A DNA stretch of 64,000 nucleotides from Pseudorhodoferax sp965279475 (GTDB lineage Bacteria; Pseudomonadota; Gammaproteobacteria; Burkholderiales; Burkholderiaceae_C). Location: NCBI GenBank assembly GCA_965279475.1, contig CBDIIA010000002.1:1488001-1552000 (forward strand), read 5' to 3'. Positions 15,341-24,602 of this stretch are shown piece by piece; the first letter of the stretch is position 1; every line of letters begins with the position of its first letter. Made by a program: the position numbers and the translations under genes. Under the pieces are notes generated by a model that saw nothing but the letters and a program-made list of their open reading frames with translations, did not search any database and was not told where the DNA came from.

Positions 15341-16720
15341 TCAGATGCGTCGGGCCAGCTCGGCGGCCTTGCCGATGTAGCTCGCCGGCGTCATCGCCAG
15401 CAGGCGTTCCTTTTCAGGCTCGGGAATGTCGAGTGAGCGGATCAGCCCGTGCAGGTCTTCGGCGCGCACGCTCTTGCCGCGCGTCACTTCCTTCAGCTTC
15501 TCGTAGGCGCCCTGCACGCCGAAGCGGCGCATCACGGTCTGGATCGGTTCGGCCAGCACTTCCCAGGCCTGGTCCAGGTCGTCCTGCAGCGCTTCGGTAT
15601 TGATCTCGAGCTTGTTCATGCCGGTCAGCAGCGACTGGTAGGCCAGTGCTGCATATCCCAGTGCGACCCCCATGTTGCGCAGCACCGTCGAGTCGGTCAG
15701 GTCGCGCTGCCAGCGGCTGATCGGCAGCTTCTCGCTCAGGTGGCGCAGCAGCGCGTTGGACAGGCCGAGATTGCCTTCGGCATTCTCGAAGTCGATCGGG
15801 TTCACCTTGTGCGGCATCGTCGACGAGCCGATCTCGCCAGCCTTCAGGCGCTGTTTGAAATAACCCAGGCTGACATAACCCCAGACGTCGCGCGACCAGT
15901 CCACGAGGATGGTGTTGGCACGGGCCACGGCGTCGAAGAACTCGGCCATGTAGTCGTGCGGCTCGATCTGGATGCTGTACGGCTGGAAATGCAGGCCCAG
16001 GCCCAGCGGCTCGGGTGTCTCGACGACACGGCGGCTGAACGCCTCCCAGTCGAAGTCGGGCCAGGCTGACAGATGGGCGTTGTAGTTGCCGACCGCGCCA
16101 TTCATCTTGGCCATCAGTTCGACGCTGGCGATCTGCTCGCGGGCCTTCACCAGGCGCACCAGCACGTTGGCCACTTCCTTGCCGACGGTCGTGGGGCTGG
16201 CCGTCTGGCCATGGGTGCGCGCGAGCATCGGCACTTCGGCGTAGGCATGTGCCATCTCGCGCAGCTTGGCGACCAGCGCGTCGAGCGCCGGCAGGATCAC
16301 CGCCGTGCGGGCTGCCTTGATCTGCAGCGCATGGCTGGTGTTGTTGATGTCTTCGCTGGTGCAGGCGAAGTGCACGAATTCGCTGGCGCCCATCAGTTCG
16401 GGCCGGGCCTCGAACTTCGACTTGATCCAGTACTCGACCGCCTTCACGTCGTGGTTGGTGGTCTTCTCGATCTCCTTGATCGCGGCGCCATCGGCTTCGC
16501 CGAAGTGCTTGACCAGGCCCAGCAGATAGGTGCGCGCGCCAGGGCTCAGCGGCTTGAATTCCTTGAAGCCGGCGTCGCTCAGGGCGATGAACCAGGCCAC
16601 CTCGACCTGGACGCGGCGGTGCATGTAGCCCTGCTCGCTCATGACGGGGCGCAGCCCTGCGAGTTTGGCGGCGTAGCGCCCGTCCAGAGGCGACAAAGCG
16701 GAGATCGTGGAGAACGTCAT
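15341..16720 (-). CDS. purB: Adenylosuccinate lyase
   Basis: A 459-residue cytoplasmic enzyme that splits SAICAR and adenylosuccinate in purine synthesis. The superfamily signature GSSTMPHKVNPIDFENAEGN is intact, as are ARTHGQTASPTTVGKE and FVHFACTSEDINN, carrying catalytic histidine and serine residues. The start MTFSTISALSPLDGRYA at 16720 matches the usual N-terminus; the open frame extends 16 codons further upstream without protein-like content. yaeQ follows directly. Confidence 0.97.
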   Translation of the reverse strand: MTFSTISALSPLDGRYAAKLAGLRPVMSEQGYMHRRVQVEVAWFIALSDAGFKEFKPLSPGARTYLLGLVKHFGEADGAAIKEIEKTTNHDVKAVEYWIKSKFEARPELMGASEFVHFACTSEDINNTSHALQIKAARTAVILPALDALVAKLREMAHAYAEVPMLARTHGQTASPTTVGKEVANVLVRLVKAREQIASVELMAKMNGAVGNYNAHLSAWPDFDWEAFSRRVVETPEPLGLGLHFQPYSIQIEPHDYMAEFFDAVARANTILVDWSRDVWGYVSLGYFKQRLKAGEIGSSTMPHKVNPIDFENAEGNLGLSNALLRHLSEKLPISRWQRDLTDSTVLRNMGVALGYAALAYQSLLTGMNKLEINTEALQDDLDQAWEVLAEPIQTVMRRFGVQGAYEKLKEVTRGKSVRAEDLHGLIRSLDIPEPEKERLLAMTPASYIGKAAELARRI

Positions 16721-16837
16721 GCCCGGATTGTAGGTTGCGCACCACGGCGGTGAAGGCAGCCGCGACACCCGAAAGCGAATCGATAGAATGAGACGCGCCC
16801 TGCGCAGTTCGCCTCAAGGCCGCAAAGACCTACACCC

Positions 16838-17452
16838 ATGAAATTGATCGGATCCCTGACCAGCCCCTACGTGCGCAAAGTACGCATCGTGATGGCTGAA
16901 AAAAAGCTCGACTACCACTTCGTGAACGAAGATGTCTGGGCCGAAGGGACGACGATCTCGGAATCCAACCCGCTGGGCAAGGTGCCCTGCCTGGTGATGG
17001 AAGGCGGTGAGGCGGTCTTCGATTCGCGCGTCATCGTCGAATACCTCGACACGCTGTCGCCCGTCGGGCGCCTGATCCCGACGCAAGGCCGTGAGCGGGC
17101 CGAGGTCAAGACCTGGGAGGCACTGGCCGATGGGGTCGTCGATGCCGGCCTGCTGGCGCGGCTCGAAGCCACATGGCCGGGGCGCACGGACGCGCAGCGC
17201 AGCCCGGCGTGGACCGATCGGCAACTGGGCAAGATCACGCTGGGCCTGAAGGCCATTAGCCAGGGTCTGGGCGACAAGGCCTATTGCAGCGGCATTCACC
17301 TGAGCCTGTCCGACATTGCGGTCGGCTGCGCGCTGGGCTGGCTCGAGTTCCGCTTTCCGCAGATCGAATGGCGCAGCACGCACCCCAACCTCGCCAAGCT
17401 GCAGGACAAGCTGATGCTGCGGCCGAGCTTCCAGGACACCAAGCCTGCCTGA
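16838..17452 (+). CDS. Glutathione S-transferase family protein
   Basis: A 204-residue GST of the YibF-like type: thioredoxin-fold N-terminus MKLIGSLTSPYVRKVRIVMA with SPYVRKV at the active site, GKVPCLV with the cis-proline, and FDSRVIVEYLD for the glutathione gamma-glutamyl contact, then an all-helical C-terminal domain. Divergent from purB across 117 bases. Substrate cannot be told. Confidence 0.92.
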   Translation: MKLIGSLTSPYVRKVRIVMAEKKLDYHFVNEDVWAEGTTISESNPLGKVPCLVMEGGEAVFDSRVIVEYLDTLSPVGRLIPTQGRERAEVKTWEALADGVVDAGLLARLEATWPGRTDAQRSPAWTDRQLGKITLGLKAISQGLGDKAYCSGIHLSLSDIAVGCALGWLEFRFPQIEWRSTHPNLAKLQDKLMLRPSFQDTKPA

Positions 17453-17470
17453 ATCCTCGACCGGCGCGTC

Positions 17471-18721
17471 TCACACGGCCGGTTTTCGCAGCGTGTACTG
17501 CACCAGGTCGATGTTGGCCTGGGCGAATGCGGCTTCGCAGTACGCCAGATAGAACTCCCAGATGCGCATGAAGCGCTCGTCGAAGCCCAGCTGCATTACC
17601 TGCTGGCGCGAGGCCAGGAACTTCTCGCGCCAGCGCCGCAGCGTCTCCGCGTAGTCCTGGCCGAACGCGAACGTGTCTTCCACCTCCAGGCCCGCGGCCT
17701 CGGCTTCGCGGCGAAACTCGCGCGGGCAGGGTAGGCAACCGCCCGGGAAGATGTACTGCTGGATGAAGTCGGTCGAGCCGATGTAGCGCTCGAACAGGTG
17801 GTCGCTGATCACGATGCTCTGGACGCAGGCCCGCCCGCCGGGCTTCAGCAGCCGGTGCACGGCCTTGAAGTAGGTCGGCCAGTATTCGCGCCCGACGGCC
17901 TCCACCATCTCGATCGAGCAGATGGCGTCGAACGGGCCGTCCGGCGTGTCGATCCCGATGTCGCGGTAATCCTGCAGCCGCAGATCGGCCTGCAGGCCGT
18001 GGCCGACCGGCACGCCCAGCTTCACCAGCCGTTCGCGGGCGTAGTGCAATTGCTCGGTGCTGAGCGTCACGCCGGTCAGCGCGGCGCCGAACTCGGTGGT
18101 CGCCATCTCGGCCAGCGCACCCCAGCCGCAGCCGATCTCGAGCACGCGATCGCCGGGCGTGACCCCGGCCATCTGCAGCGCACGGCGCATCTTGGCGCGC
18201 TGGCCGTCCTGCATCGGCATCGCCGGCTGGCCCTGGAACCAGGCCGATGAATAGTTCATCGTGTCGTCGAGCCACAGCCGGTAGAAGTCGTTGCCGAGGT
18301 CGTAGTGCGCATGGATGTTGCGCTGGCTGCTGCTCTTGGTATTGCGGCGCAACAGGTGTCGCAGGCGGTACCAGAGCCGGCCGGCCCAGGTGCCATAGAC
18401 CATGTCCTCCACTTCCTGCCGGTTGCTGATGAACACCTTCAGCAGTGCCGACAGATTGGGTGTGGTCCAGTCGCCGTGGATGTAGCTTTCGGCAAAACCG
18501 ATGTCGCCGGAACGCAGCGCCGCGCTGCAGACGTTCCAGTTGCGCAGCGTCATCGCTGCGGTCAAGCCCGCATCGTGGTGGCCGAAGTGCTGCATCGAGC
18601 CGTCGGGCAACTGCAGCGTCAACGAACCGTTGCGCAGGCGGCGCAACAGCTTCAGTGCAGAGCGGGCGGCGGCCGGCGCGTCCTGGGGCAGCGCGAAGGG
18701 AGGGGCGGTGGTGCTGTTCAT
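17471..18721 (-). CDS. cfa: Cyclopropane-fatty-acyl-phospholipid synthase family methyltransferase
   Basis: A 416-residue SAM-dependent enzyme acting on unsaturated acyl chains of membrane phospholipids. Seen: YIHGDWTTPNL, NIHAHYDLGNDFY, the SAM motif VLEIGCGWGALAEMA, ICSIEMVEAVGREYW, and FIFPGGCLP-like QYIFPGGCLPC near residue 325. Length is typical for Cfa. It is the last gene of a three-gene operon with DUF1365 and an FAD oxidoreductase, an arrangement seen in many proteobacteria. It could make cyclopropane rings or act on another methylated fatty acid. Confidence 0.92.
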   Translation of the reverse strand: MNSTTAPPFALPQDAPAAARSALKLLRRLRNGSLTLQLPDGSMQHFGHHDAGLTAAMTLRNWNVCSAALRSGDIGFAESYIHGDWTTPNLSALLKVFISNRQEVEDMVYGTWAGRLWYRLRHLLRRNTKSSSQRNIHAHYDLGNDFYRLWLDDTMNYSSAWFQGQPAMPMQDGQRAKMRRALQMAGVTPGDRVLEIGCGWGALAEMATTEFGAALTGVTLSTEQLHYARERLVKLGVPVGHGLQADLRLQDYRDIGIDTPDGPFDAICSIEMVEAVGREYWPTYFKAVHRLLKPGGRACVQSIVISDHLFERYIGSTDFIQQYIFPGGCLPCPREFRREAEAAGLEVEDTFAFGQDYAETLRRWREKFLASRQQVMQLGFDERFMRIWEFYLAYCEAAFAQANIDLVQYTLRKPAV

Positions 18722-18739
18722 CGGTCAGGGTCTCGCGGA

Positions 18740-19555
18740 TCAGCGGGTGACGAAGGATTCGGGTGGGGCCGGCTTGCGGAAGAAACGCAGGCGCTTGCAC
18801 CAGAGCTTGGCCGCCTGCAGGTGGATGCGGGCGACCACGCCGAAGGTCATGGCCGGGTAGCGCCACAGGGCACGGCGCATCGCCGTGTTCGTCAGCGGCA
18901 CCAGCGTACCGCTCACGCTGGTCTGCAGCAGCATGCCGGCCGTATCTTCATAGTCGATGCGCGCCACCATGCGGTCGCCCTCCGCGGTGCCGTTGGCGGC
19001 GGGGCGCTGCGTGCGCAGGAAACGGAAGCGGTAGCGGCCTTCGACATTGCAGAACGGCGACACGTGGAAGCGCTTGGCCGCCGTCTGTTCGGCACCGCCC
19101 AGGGCGCCGGTGCCCGGCGCGTCGAGCAGATAACAATGCCGCTCGCCGAAGGTGTTGTTGACCTCGACGACGATGGCCCGCACATGTTGCCGTGCGTCGT
19201 GGCAGAACCAGAAGCTCACCGGTTTGAACGCATAGCCGAACACCCGCGGATAGCAGTGCAGCCAGGCCTCGCCGGTGGCGTCGTCGATGCCCTCGCGACG
19301 CAGCAGTTCGTCGAGCCATGCGAGTGCGCCGCCCTGCGTTGGGCTGCGGCCGTCGCCATGGTCGCGGTCATGGAAGCTCAGCCAGCCCGGGCGGTTGCGT
19401 GGCAGCGGCGTGTCGCAGTCGCCTGCGGCCAGGCTGCGCATCGGCAGCATCAGGAAGTAGGTGGAATAGCAGAAGGCATTGCGCACCGGGCGCAGCCGTG
19501 TGTGGCGCACCTGGCCGAAGCCGATCAGCGGCTGCGCTGCGGGCACGGTGGTCAA
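18740..19555 (-). CDS. DUF1365 protein of the Cfa cluster
   Basis: A 271-residue protein of the DUF1365 family (COG3496): GFGQVRHTRLRPVRNAFCYS, LHCYPRVFGYAFKPVSFWFC, VVEVNNTFGERHCYLL and KRFHVSPFCNVEGRYRFRF. The fold and chemistry are unknown; it nearly always travels with Cfa-type enzymes. The start overlaps the stop of the FAD oxidoreductase gene by ATGA, so they are translated together, and cfa follows after 18 bases. Confidence 0.9.
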   Translation of the reverse strand: MTTVPAAQPLIGFGQVRHTRLRPVRNAFCYSTYFLMLPMRSLAAGDCDTPLPRNRPGWLSFHDRDHGDGRSPTQGGALAWLDELLRREGIDDATGEAWLHCYPRVFGYAFKPVSFWFCHDARQHVRAIVVEVNNTFGERHCYLLDAPGTGALGGAEQTAAKRFHVSPFCNVEGRYRFRFLRTQRPAANGTAEGDRMVARIDYEDTAGMLLQTSVSGTLVPLTNTAMRRALWRYPAMTFGVVARIHLQAAKLWCKRLRFFRKPAPPESFVTR

Positions 19556-20892
19556 GCCGGCGCCTCCTGGCGGCCCGACGATCGGGCCAGCAATTGCTGC
19601 GCAACGCCCAGGCCCGCCTTCAAGCCGTCTTCATGGAAACCGTAGCCCATCCAGGCACCGCAGAACCAGACGTTGCCATGGCCCTGCAGCGACGGCACGC
19701 GGCGCTGCGCCTCGATCGCGGCGCGATCGAACACCGGGTGCGCATAGTCGTAGGAGCCCATCACGTGGTTACGCGCGATCTCGCGCAGCGGATTCAGCGA
19801 CACGATCACCGGTTGCGCCCACGGCAAGGGCTGCAGCCGGTTCAGCAGGTAGTGCAGGCAGACCTGCGCCGATTCGGTCCCGGCGTCGGCTGCGCGCTCG
19901 TAGTTCCACGCCGCCCAGGCCGCCCGGTTGCGCGGCAGCACGGAGGGGTCGGTGTGCAGCACCGCGCGGTTGGGCTGGTAGCGGATGGCGCCCAGCGTCT
20001 CGCGCTCGGCCGCGCTCGGGTCCGTGATCAGCGCCAGCGCCTGGTCGGAATGCGTGCCCAGCACCACGTGGTCGAAGGGTTCGACGCGGGTTTGTCCGTT
20101 CGATTCCGACGCCACCAGCACGCCCGTTGCGGTGCGCTCGATGTGCCGCACCGCGCAACGCAGCCGCTTGTCCGGGATGGCGGCGACGATGCGTTCCACG
20201 TAGCGAGCGGCGCCGCCCGTCACGGTGCGCCACTGGGGCCGGTTGCGGATCTGCGCCAGGCCGTGGTTGTGGCAGAACCTGACCATCGTCGCCACCGGAA
20301 AACGCAGCATCTGGTCGGTGGGGCAACTCCAGATGCAGCCCATCATCGGCAGGAAGTACCAGTCGCGGAACGCGTCGCCGAAGCCTTGTGCGCGCAGGAA
20401 CTCGCCCAGCGGCTGTGTCAGCCGGTCGTCTTGCCCGGACACCGCGAGCCGGGTGACGAGGCGGTTGAAGCGCAGCAGGTCGGCAAGCATGCCCCAGAAC
20501 TGGCGGTCCAGCAGATTGCGGCGCTGGGCGAACAGCCCGCCGAGATTGGTGCCGCTCCATTCGAGCGTGCGTTGCTTGCCGCCGTCGCCATCCGGCAGGC
20601 CCGGCACCTGGACCGAGAACGACATGTCCGACGGTGCGCTGGCCACGTCCAGTTCACCCAACAAACCGATCAGCTGCGGATAGGTGCGCTCGTTGAACAC
20701 CAGGAACCCGGTGTCGACACCATGCGTGACCAAGCCGCCCGGCGTGGGCAACGTCAGGTCCACGGTGTGCGTGTGGCCGCCGAAATAGTCGCCAGCCTCG
20801 AACAGGCTGACATCGGCATGGCCGCGCAACGCATGTGCCGTTGCCAGGCCCGAGATGCCGGAGCCGACGATGGCGACACGCATCGCCGCCAT
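19552..20892 (-). CDS. FAD-dependent oxidoreductase (COG2907, amine-oxidase-like) of the Cfa cluster
   Basis: About 446 residues. The Rossmann motif MRVAIVGSGISGLATA is at the N-terminus, followed by FEAGDYFGGHTHTV and the C-terminal GNVWFCGAWMGYGFHEDG FAD-binding part. This family (amine oxidase/squalene oxidase-like) accompanies Cfa and DUF1365 and probably oxidises an acyl chain or isoprenoid in the membrane. The start is taken at the ATG at 20892 (MAAMRV); the ATG at 20883 is equally possible because neither has a clear ribosome site. The frame is open further upstream through a purine-rich low-complexity stretch that is unlikely to be coded. Confidence 0.9.
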   Translation of the reverse strand: MAAMRVAIVGSGISGLATAHALRGHADVSLFEAGDYFGGHTHTVDLTLPTPGGLVTHGVDTGFLVFNERTYPQLIGLLGELDVASAPSDMSFSVQVPGLPDGDGGKQRTLEWSGTNLGGLFAQRRNLLDRQFWGMLADLLRFNRLVTRLAVSGQDDRLTQPLGEFLRAQGFGDAFRDWYFLPMMGCIWSCPTDQMLRFPVATMVRFCHNHGLAQIRNRPQWRTVTGGAARYVERIVAAIPDKRLRCAVRHIERTATGVLVASESNGQTRVEPFDHVVLGTHSDQALALITDPSAAERETLGAIRYQPNRAVLHTDPSVLPRNRAAWAAWNYERAADAGTESAQVCLHYLLNRLQPLPWAQPVIVSLNPLREIARNHVMGSYDYAHPVFDRAAIEAQRRVPSLQGHGNVWFCGAWMGYGFHEDGLKAGLGVAQQLLARSSGRQEAPA

Positions 20893-21326
20893 CAGCAGGG
20901 GCCGGGGCTGGCCCGGCGAAAGGAAAGAGGCTGCGAAGCGCCCCGGAACGAACGAGGGGGGAGGGAGGAGGAGGAGAACCGCCCCGGGATTGCGACCGCA
21001 CCGCAAGGGCGCAGAAGGCTTCGCAGCTCAAAAAACATCTGCGCAACACTGTGCGCAACTGATGCATGGACCGGCCATCTGCGCGCAAAGTTCCCGCACG
21101 CCGCGCAGGGGCGGCGGTAAAAAAATGTGAAGACAACGGCGGGCATCCAGAGAGTCTATTACTTATTGGTCGTTTTGTGACTGAATGGTATTCGCCATGG
21201 CCCGATCATCTGCCTTGCCGAAGAATCGGCTCTGGGCGCGGCTCTAAGGCCCCTTGGCGCCAATGGCTGCTCGTTCGGGTCTGTCATGCGCCCAGCCTAA
21301 AATGCTGAGTGCTCCGAAAGAACGAC
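20893..21326. other. Divergent intergenic region of the lipid-modification cluster
   Basis: These 434 bases separate two divergent genes. A purine-rich tract (GGGGGGAGGGAGGAGGAGGAG-like) lies near 20956-20976. TGCGCAAC occurs twice 12 bases apart at 21040-21047 and 21052-21059. An A/T-rich patch at about 21117-21200 probably holds the promoter of the desaturase-like gene. No convincing coding frame was found. Confidence 0.45.
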
Positions 21327-22193
21327 ATGCTGTACCCCGAACTTTTCAAGCAACTCGAAGCCGTGCGCTGGAACATGGAAACCGACATTCCATGGCAGTC
21401 CTTCGATGCGTCGCGCCTGTCCGACGAGCAGGCGCAGACGATCAAGATGAACGCGATCACGGAGTGGTCGGCGTTGCCGGCGACCGAGATGTTCCTGCGC
21501 GACAACCAGGGCGACAGCGATTTCTCGGCCTTCATGTCGGTCTGGTTCTTCGAGGAGCAGAAGCATTCGCTGGTGCTGATGGAGTACCTGCGTCGCTTCC
21601 GCCCCGATCTCGTGCCGACCGAAGACGAACTGCACGACGTGCGTTTCACCTTCGATCCGGCCCCGGCGCTCGAGACGCTGATGCTGCACTTCTGCGGCGA
21701 GATCCGGCTGAACCACTGGTACCGGCGCGCCAGCGAATGGCACTCCGAGCCGGTCATCAAGAACATCTACGGCAAGCTGAGCCAGGACGAGGCCCGCCAC
21801 GGTGGCGCCTACCTTCGCTACATGAAGCGGGCGATCCACAACGTCGGCAACGAGGCGCGTTCGGCCTTTGCGAAGGTCGGCGTGCTGATGGCCAGCGCAC
21901 GGCGCACGGCGCAGGCGCTACACCCGACCAACCTGCACGTGAACCAGAGCCTGTTCCCGCGCGACACCATCCAGTCGCGGCTGCCCAACCCCGAGTGGCT
22001 CGAGCACTGGCTCGACAAGCAGATCAATTTCGACGCGGTCTGGGAGAGCAAGGTCGTCGAGCGCATCCTGCACAACACCAGCCTGCTGCTGGACCGCAGC
22101 TTCAAGAGCGTGCAGGAACTGAACCGCTACCGCAAGGAGCTGAGCCGCGAGATCGCCTCGACGCTGGCGACCGGCGAACCCCGGCCGGCCTGA
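21327..22193 (+). CDS. Acyl-ACP-desaturase-like di-iron protein (ferritin-like)
   Basis: A 288-residue, all-helical protein with a soluble di-iron carboxylate site: a first glutamate in PATEMFL (E54), EEQKH at 76-80, and a second pair with EIRLNHWY and DEARHGG near 155-160. This pattern matches the acyl-ACP desaturase/ferritin-like superfamily, enzymes that insert double bonds or oxidise acyl chains using O2. The ATG at 21327 is chosen over an upstream in-frame GTG. It is divergent from the FAD oxidoreductase-DUF1365-Cfa operon, so a joint role in fatty acid remodelling is plausible. Substrate unknown. Confidence 0.75.
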   Translation: MLYPELFKQLEAVRWNMETDIPWQSFDASRLSDEQAQTIKMNAITEWSALPATEMFLRDNQGDSDFSAFMSVWFFEEQKHSLVLMEYLRRFRPDLVPTEDELHDVRFTFDPAPALETLMLHFCGEIRLNHWYRRASEWHSEPVIKNIYGKLSQDEARHGGAYLRYMKRAIHNVGNEARSAFAKVGVLMASARRTAQALHPTNLHVNQSLFPRDTIQSRLPNPEWLEHWLDKQINFDAVWESKVVERILHNTSLLLDRSFKSVQELNRYRKELSREIASTLATGEPRPA

Positions 22194-22204
22194 GCGCTCC
22201 GGCT

Positions 22205-23410
22205 CTAGATGAGCGCCAGCAGGCGCTCCAGCGACACCTTCACCTTGATGTCGCGGTAGGGCACGCTGCCCGTGATCTTGAACCCGGGCACGCTGGTGTC
22301 GCGGATGATCGCCTCGCCGGTTGGCAGGCCCTGGCGGTTCACCAGCACCGCCACCTTCGGCGTGCTGGTGTTCTTGCCGCGCTGGATCACCGCCGCCAGC
22401 TCGTTGCTGGCCAGCCGCACGTACAGGCCTGGCGAGTACACGCCCACGGCCTTGATCAGCGCGGCGCCGGCCTCGTCGACCTGGTGCTCTTCGTCGAAAT
22501 AGCAGCCCTGCATCGCGGCCGAGGTCGACATCGGCGTGCGCGACACACGCGGCGCCAGACGGCTGGTGAACATGTCGGCGCGCTGGATCAGCCGCGCGAT
22601 GCGCAGCGCCATCTTCTTCTCGCCCAGCGGGCCCGGCGCGCGGTCGTGGTGGTGGCGCACCGCCAGCAGCCAGTTCTCGTCGGTCACGCCCAGGCCCAGC
22701 AAGGTCGAGAACGAGCGTTGCGGATGCATCTCGATCGCCTCGATCTGCTCGGCCGTCAGCGGCTTGGCCTGCGCCGCCAGCACGTCCTGCAGCGCGGTCA
22801 TGCTGATGTTCATCGTCAGCGCCGCCTTGCCCAGCGTCGCGTCGATCTCCGGCGCCCAGCCCAGCACGTCGCGCGCCGCCAGGCTGCAGACCACGTAGAC
22901 CAGCATCGCGTGCGTGGCGCTGTACATGCGCAGCTCGGTCGCCGACAGATGGATCAGCGCAAACAGCGTCGCGTCGGGATGGTGCTGCACCAGGTCGGCC
23001 AGTTCGAGGTAGAGCTTCTCCAGCCGCGGGATGAAGGCCTCGTGCTGGGCCTCGCGCAACAGCGTGTGCGCGCGTATCTGCAGCGCCACCCAGTCGGGGC
23101 GCTCGGGTTTTTCCGGCCGCTCGTTCGAGAACAGATCGGCCGGGTTGATCTGCGCGTTCGCGATGTCGCCCAGCGGCCTGTCGGACCGCACCAGGTCGTG
23201 CAGCTTGCCGACATAGGCGCGGTGCCGGTCGTCGGTGGCGTCCATGTCGACGCACAGCGTGATGCCGCGCGCCGTCCAGTGGTTGATTTCCTCGCGCGTC
23301 TGGATCACGTAGCCGCGGTTGGCCAGCAGCACGCCGCGCTCGGTGCGCAGCTCGAACGGCAGCGGCTGGCCCAGCCGGAGCGAATCGGTGTTGACAGCGA
23401 CGAGGTTCAT
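22205..23410 (-). CDS. HD-GYP-like protein with degenerate catalytic motifs
   Basis: A 401-residue cytoplasmic protein without membrane helices. The central region (about residues 150-290) has the helical layout of HD-GYP phosphodiesterases, including H167, H229, HHHD at 253-256 and D279. The defining HDIGK is replaced by ATLGK (191-195) and the GYP loop by APGPLG, so hydrolysis of c-di-GMP is doubtful and it may act as a binding protein. The C-terminal 80 residues (LVNRQGLPTGEAIIRD) resemble the tail of many Burkholderiales HD-GYP proteins. It is convergent with the desaturase-like gene. Confidence 0.78.
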   Translation of the reverse strand: MNLVAVNTDSLRLGQPLPFELRTERGVLLANRGYVIQTREEINHWTARGITLCVDMDATDDRHRAYVGKLHDLVRSDRPLGDIANAQINPADLFSNERPEKPERPDWVALQIRAHTLLREAQHEAFIPRLEKLYLELADLVQHHPDATLFALIHLSATELRMYSATHAMLVYVVCSLAARDVLGWAPEIDATLGKAALTMNISMTALQDVLAAQAKPLTAEQIEAIEMHPQRSFSTLLGLGVTDENWLLAVRHHHDRAPGPLGEKKMALRIARLIQRADMFTSRLAPRVSRTPMSTSAAMQGCYFDEEHQVDEAGAALIKAVGVYSPGLYVRLASNELAAVIQRGKNTSTPKVAVLVNRQGLPTGEAIIRDTSVPGFKITGSVPYRDIKVKVSLERLLALI

Positions 23411-23523
23411 GGTCGAGCCCGATTATGCGGACGAACCACTGGCCCGGTCCTGGGAAAAGCGCGGCTTTTGCCGGTGCATTTCCAGCAGCCGGCCGGGCCC
23501 GGGCCAGCGGTTAGCATCGCCGC

Positions 23524-24024
23524 ATGACCCCTGACCGCTTTGCCGCCCCCGACTTCCTCGACAAGATCTGCAACCGGTCTGCTGCGGCCAATCTGCTTGC
23601 GGGCTTGCCTCGGCCCTGGGTCTTCACCAACGGCGTCTTCGACATCCTGCACCGCGGCCACGTGACCTACCTGGCGCAGGCGCGGGCGCTGGGCGGCAGC
23701 CTGGTCGTGGCGCTGAACAGCGATGCTTCGGCCCGCCGCCTTGGCAAAGGCCCCGACCGCCCGCTGCACAACGAGGCCGACCGCGCCGTGATGATGGCCG
23801 CCCTGCAGTCGGTCAGCCTCGTCACCTGGTTCGACGAAGACACGCCGCTCGAACTGATCACCGCGCTGCGCCCCGACGTGCTGGTCAAGGGCGGCGACTA
23901 CGACATGGACAAGCTCGCCGAGACGGCCGCCGTGCGCTCCTGGGGCGGCCAGGCGCTGGCGATTCCCTTCGTGCAGGGTTATTCGACCACGGCGCTGGTC
24001 GGGCGCATCAGGGCCGGCGGCTAA
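23524..24024 (+). CDS. rfaE2: D-glycero-beta-D-manno-heptose 1-phosphate adenylyltransferase
   Basis: A 166-residue single-domain nucleotidyltransferase equal to the C-terminal domain of E. coli HldE. Motifs: TNGVFDILHRGHVTYL with the HxGH nucleotide site, ALNSDASARRLGKGPDRPL, and VLVKGGDYD. It activates heptose for LPS inner core synthesis. Its 3' end overlaps the convergent rhombosortase gene by 17 bases. Confidence 0.95.
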   Translation: MTPDRFAAPDFLDKICNRSAAANLLAGLPRPWVFTNGVFDILHRGHVTYLAQARALGGSLVVALNSDASARRLGKGPDRPLHNEADRAVMMAALQSVSLVTWFDEDTPLELITALRPDVLVKGGDYDMDKLAETAAVRSWGGQALAIPFVQGYSTTALVGRIRAGG

Positions 24025-24601
24025 ACAGCAACCCGCGCGCCGCGCAGACCAGCAGCGCGCACGCCGCACCGGCCACGGCACCGCTCAGGTGCGCGGCCAC
24101 CACCACATCGAAGCCCCAGGCCGGATCGAAGCGCACCGGCTGGCGCCAGGCCTGCTCGCCCGCCAGCTTCAGGGCGAGCCCCGCGGCCAGCAGCAGTCCC
24201 ACGGTGCGCCGCCCGGCCGGCCCTGCGCAGTGCAGCGCCAACACGGCCACGCCGGCATGGACCACGCCCGACAGGCCGACGTAATGCCCGACGACCGGCC
24301 AGGTCCACAGGCCAACGGTGGACAGCGGCCAGGCGAGGGCCCAGGCGGCGGTTGCCGCTCGGCCCGCACGAACGGCCCAGCCCAGCGCGGCCAGCGCGGC
24401 CAGCGCCAGCAGGTTGCCCAGCCAGTGGGCGGTGGACAGGTGGACCAGCGCGGCGCCGAACCAGGTCCAGGGCCGGTGCAGGCCGTCGGCTGCGCGCCAG
24501 GTCAGTGCATCGGCGCCGCCCGCCAGCCACACCGCGGTGCTCCCCATGGCGAACGCGGCGCACAGGCCGGGCCAGGCACAGTGCCCCCCGGATCGGTTCA
24601 C
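24008..24601 (-). CDS. rrtA: Rhombosortase (rhomboid-family intramembrane protease)
   Basis: A 197-residue six-helix protein. Active serine S111 is in the GLSGVVHAG motif and the partner histidine H171 in AAHLSGAVAGA; HWLGNLLAL is the conserved segment of the second helix. This small rhomboid type processes proteins bearing a C-terminal GlyGly-CTERM tail. No such substrate is encoded in the window. The ATG lies one base after the RND permease stop, so it may be transcribed with the efflux operon. Confidence 0.8.
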   Translation of the reverse strand: MNRSGGHCAWPGLCAAFAMGSTAVWLAGGADALTWRAADGLHRPWTWFGAALVHLSTAHWLGNLLALAALAALGWAVRAGRAATAAWALAWPLSTVGLWTWPVVGHYVGLSGVVHAGVAVLALHCAGPAGRRTVGLLLAAGLALKLAGEQAWRQPVRFDPAWGFDVVVAAHLSGAVAGAACALLVCAARGLLFSRRP

Positions 24602-24602
24602 G

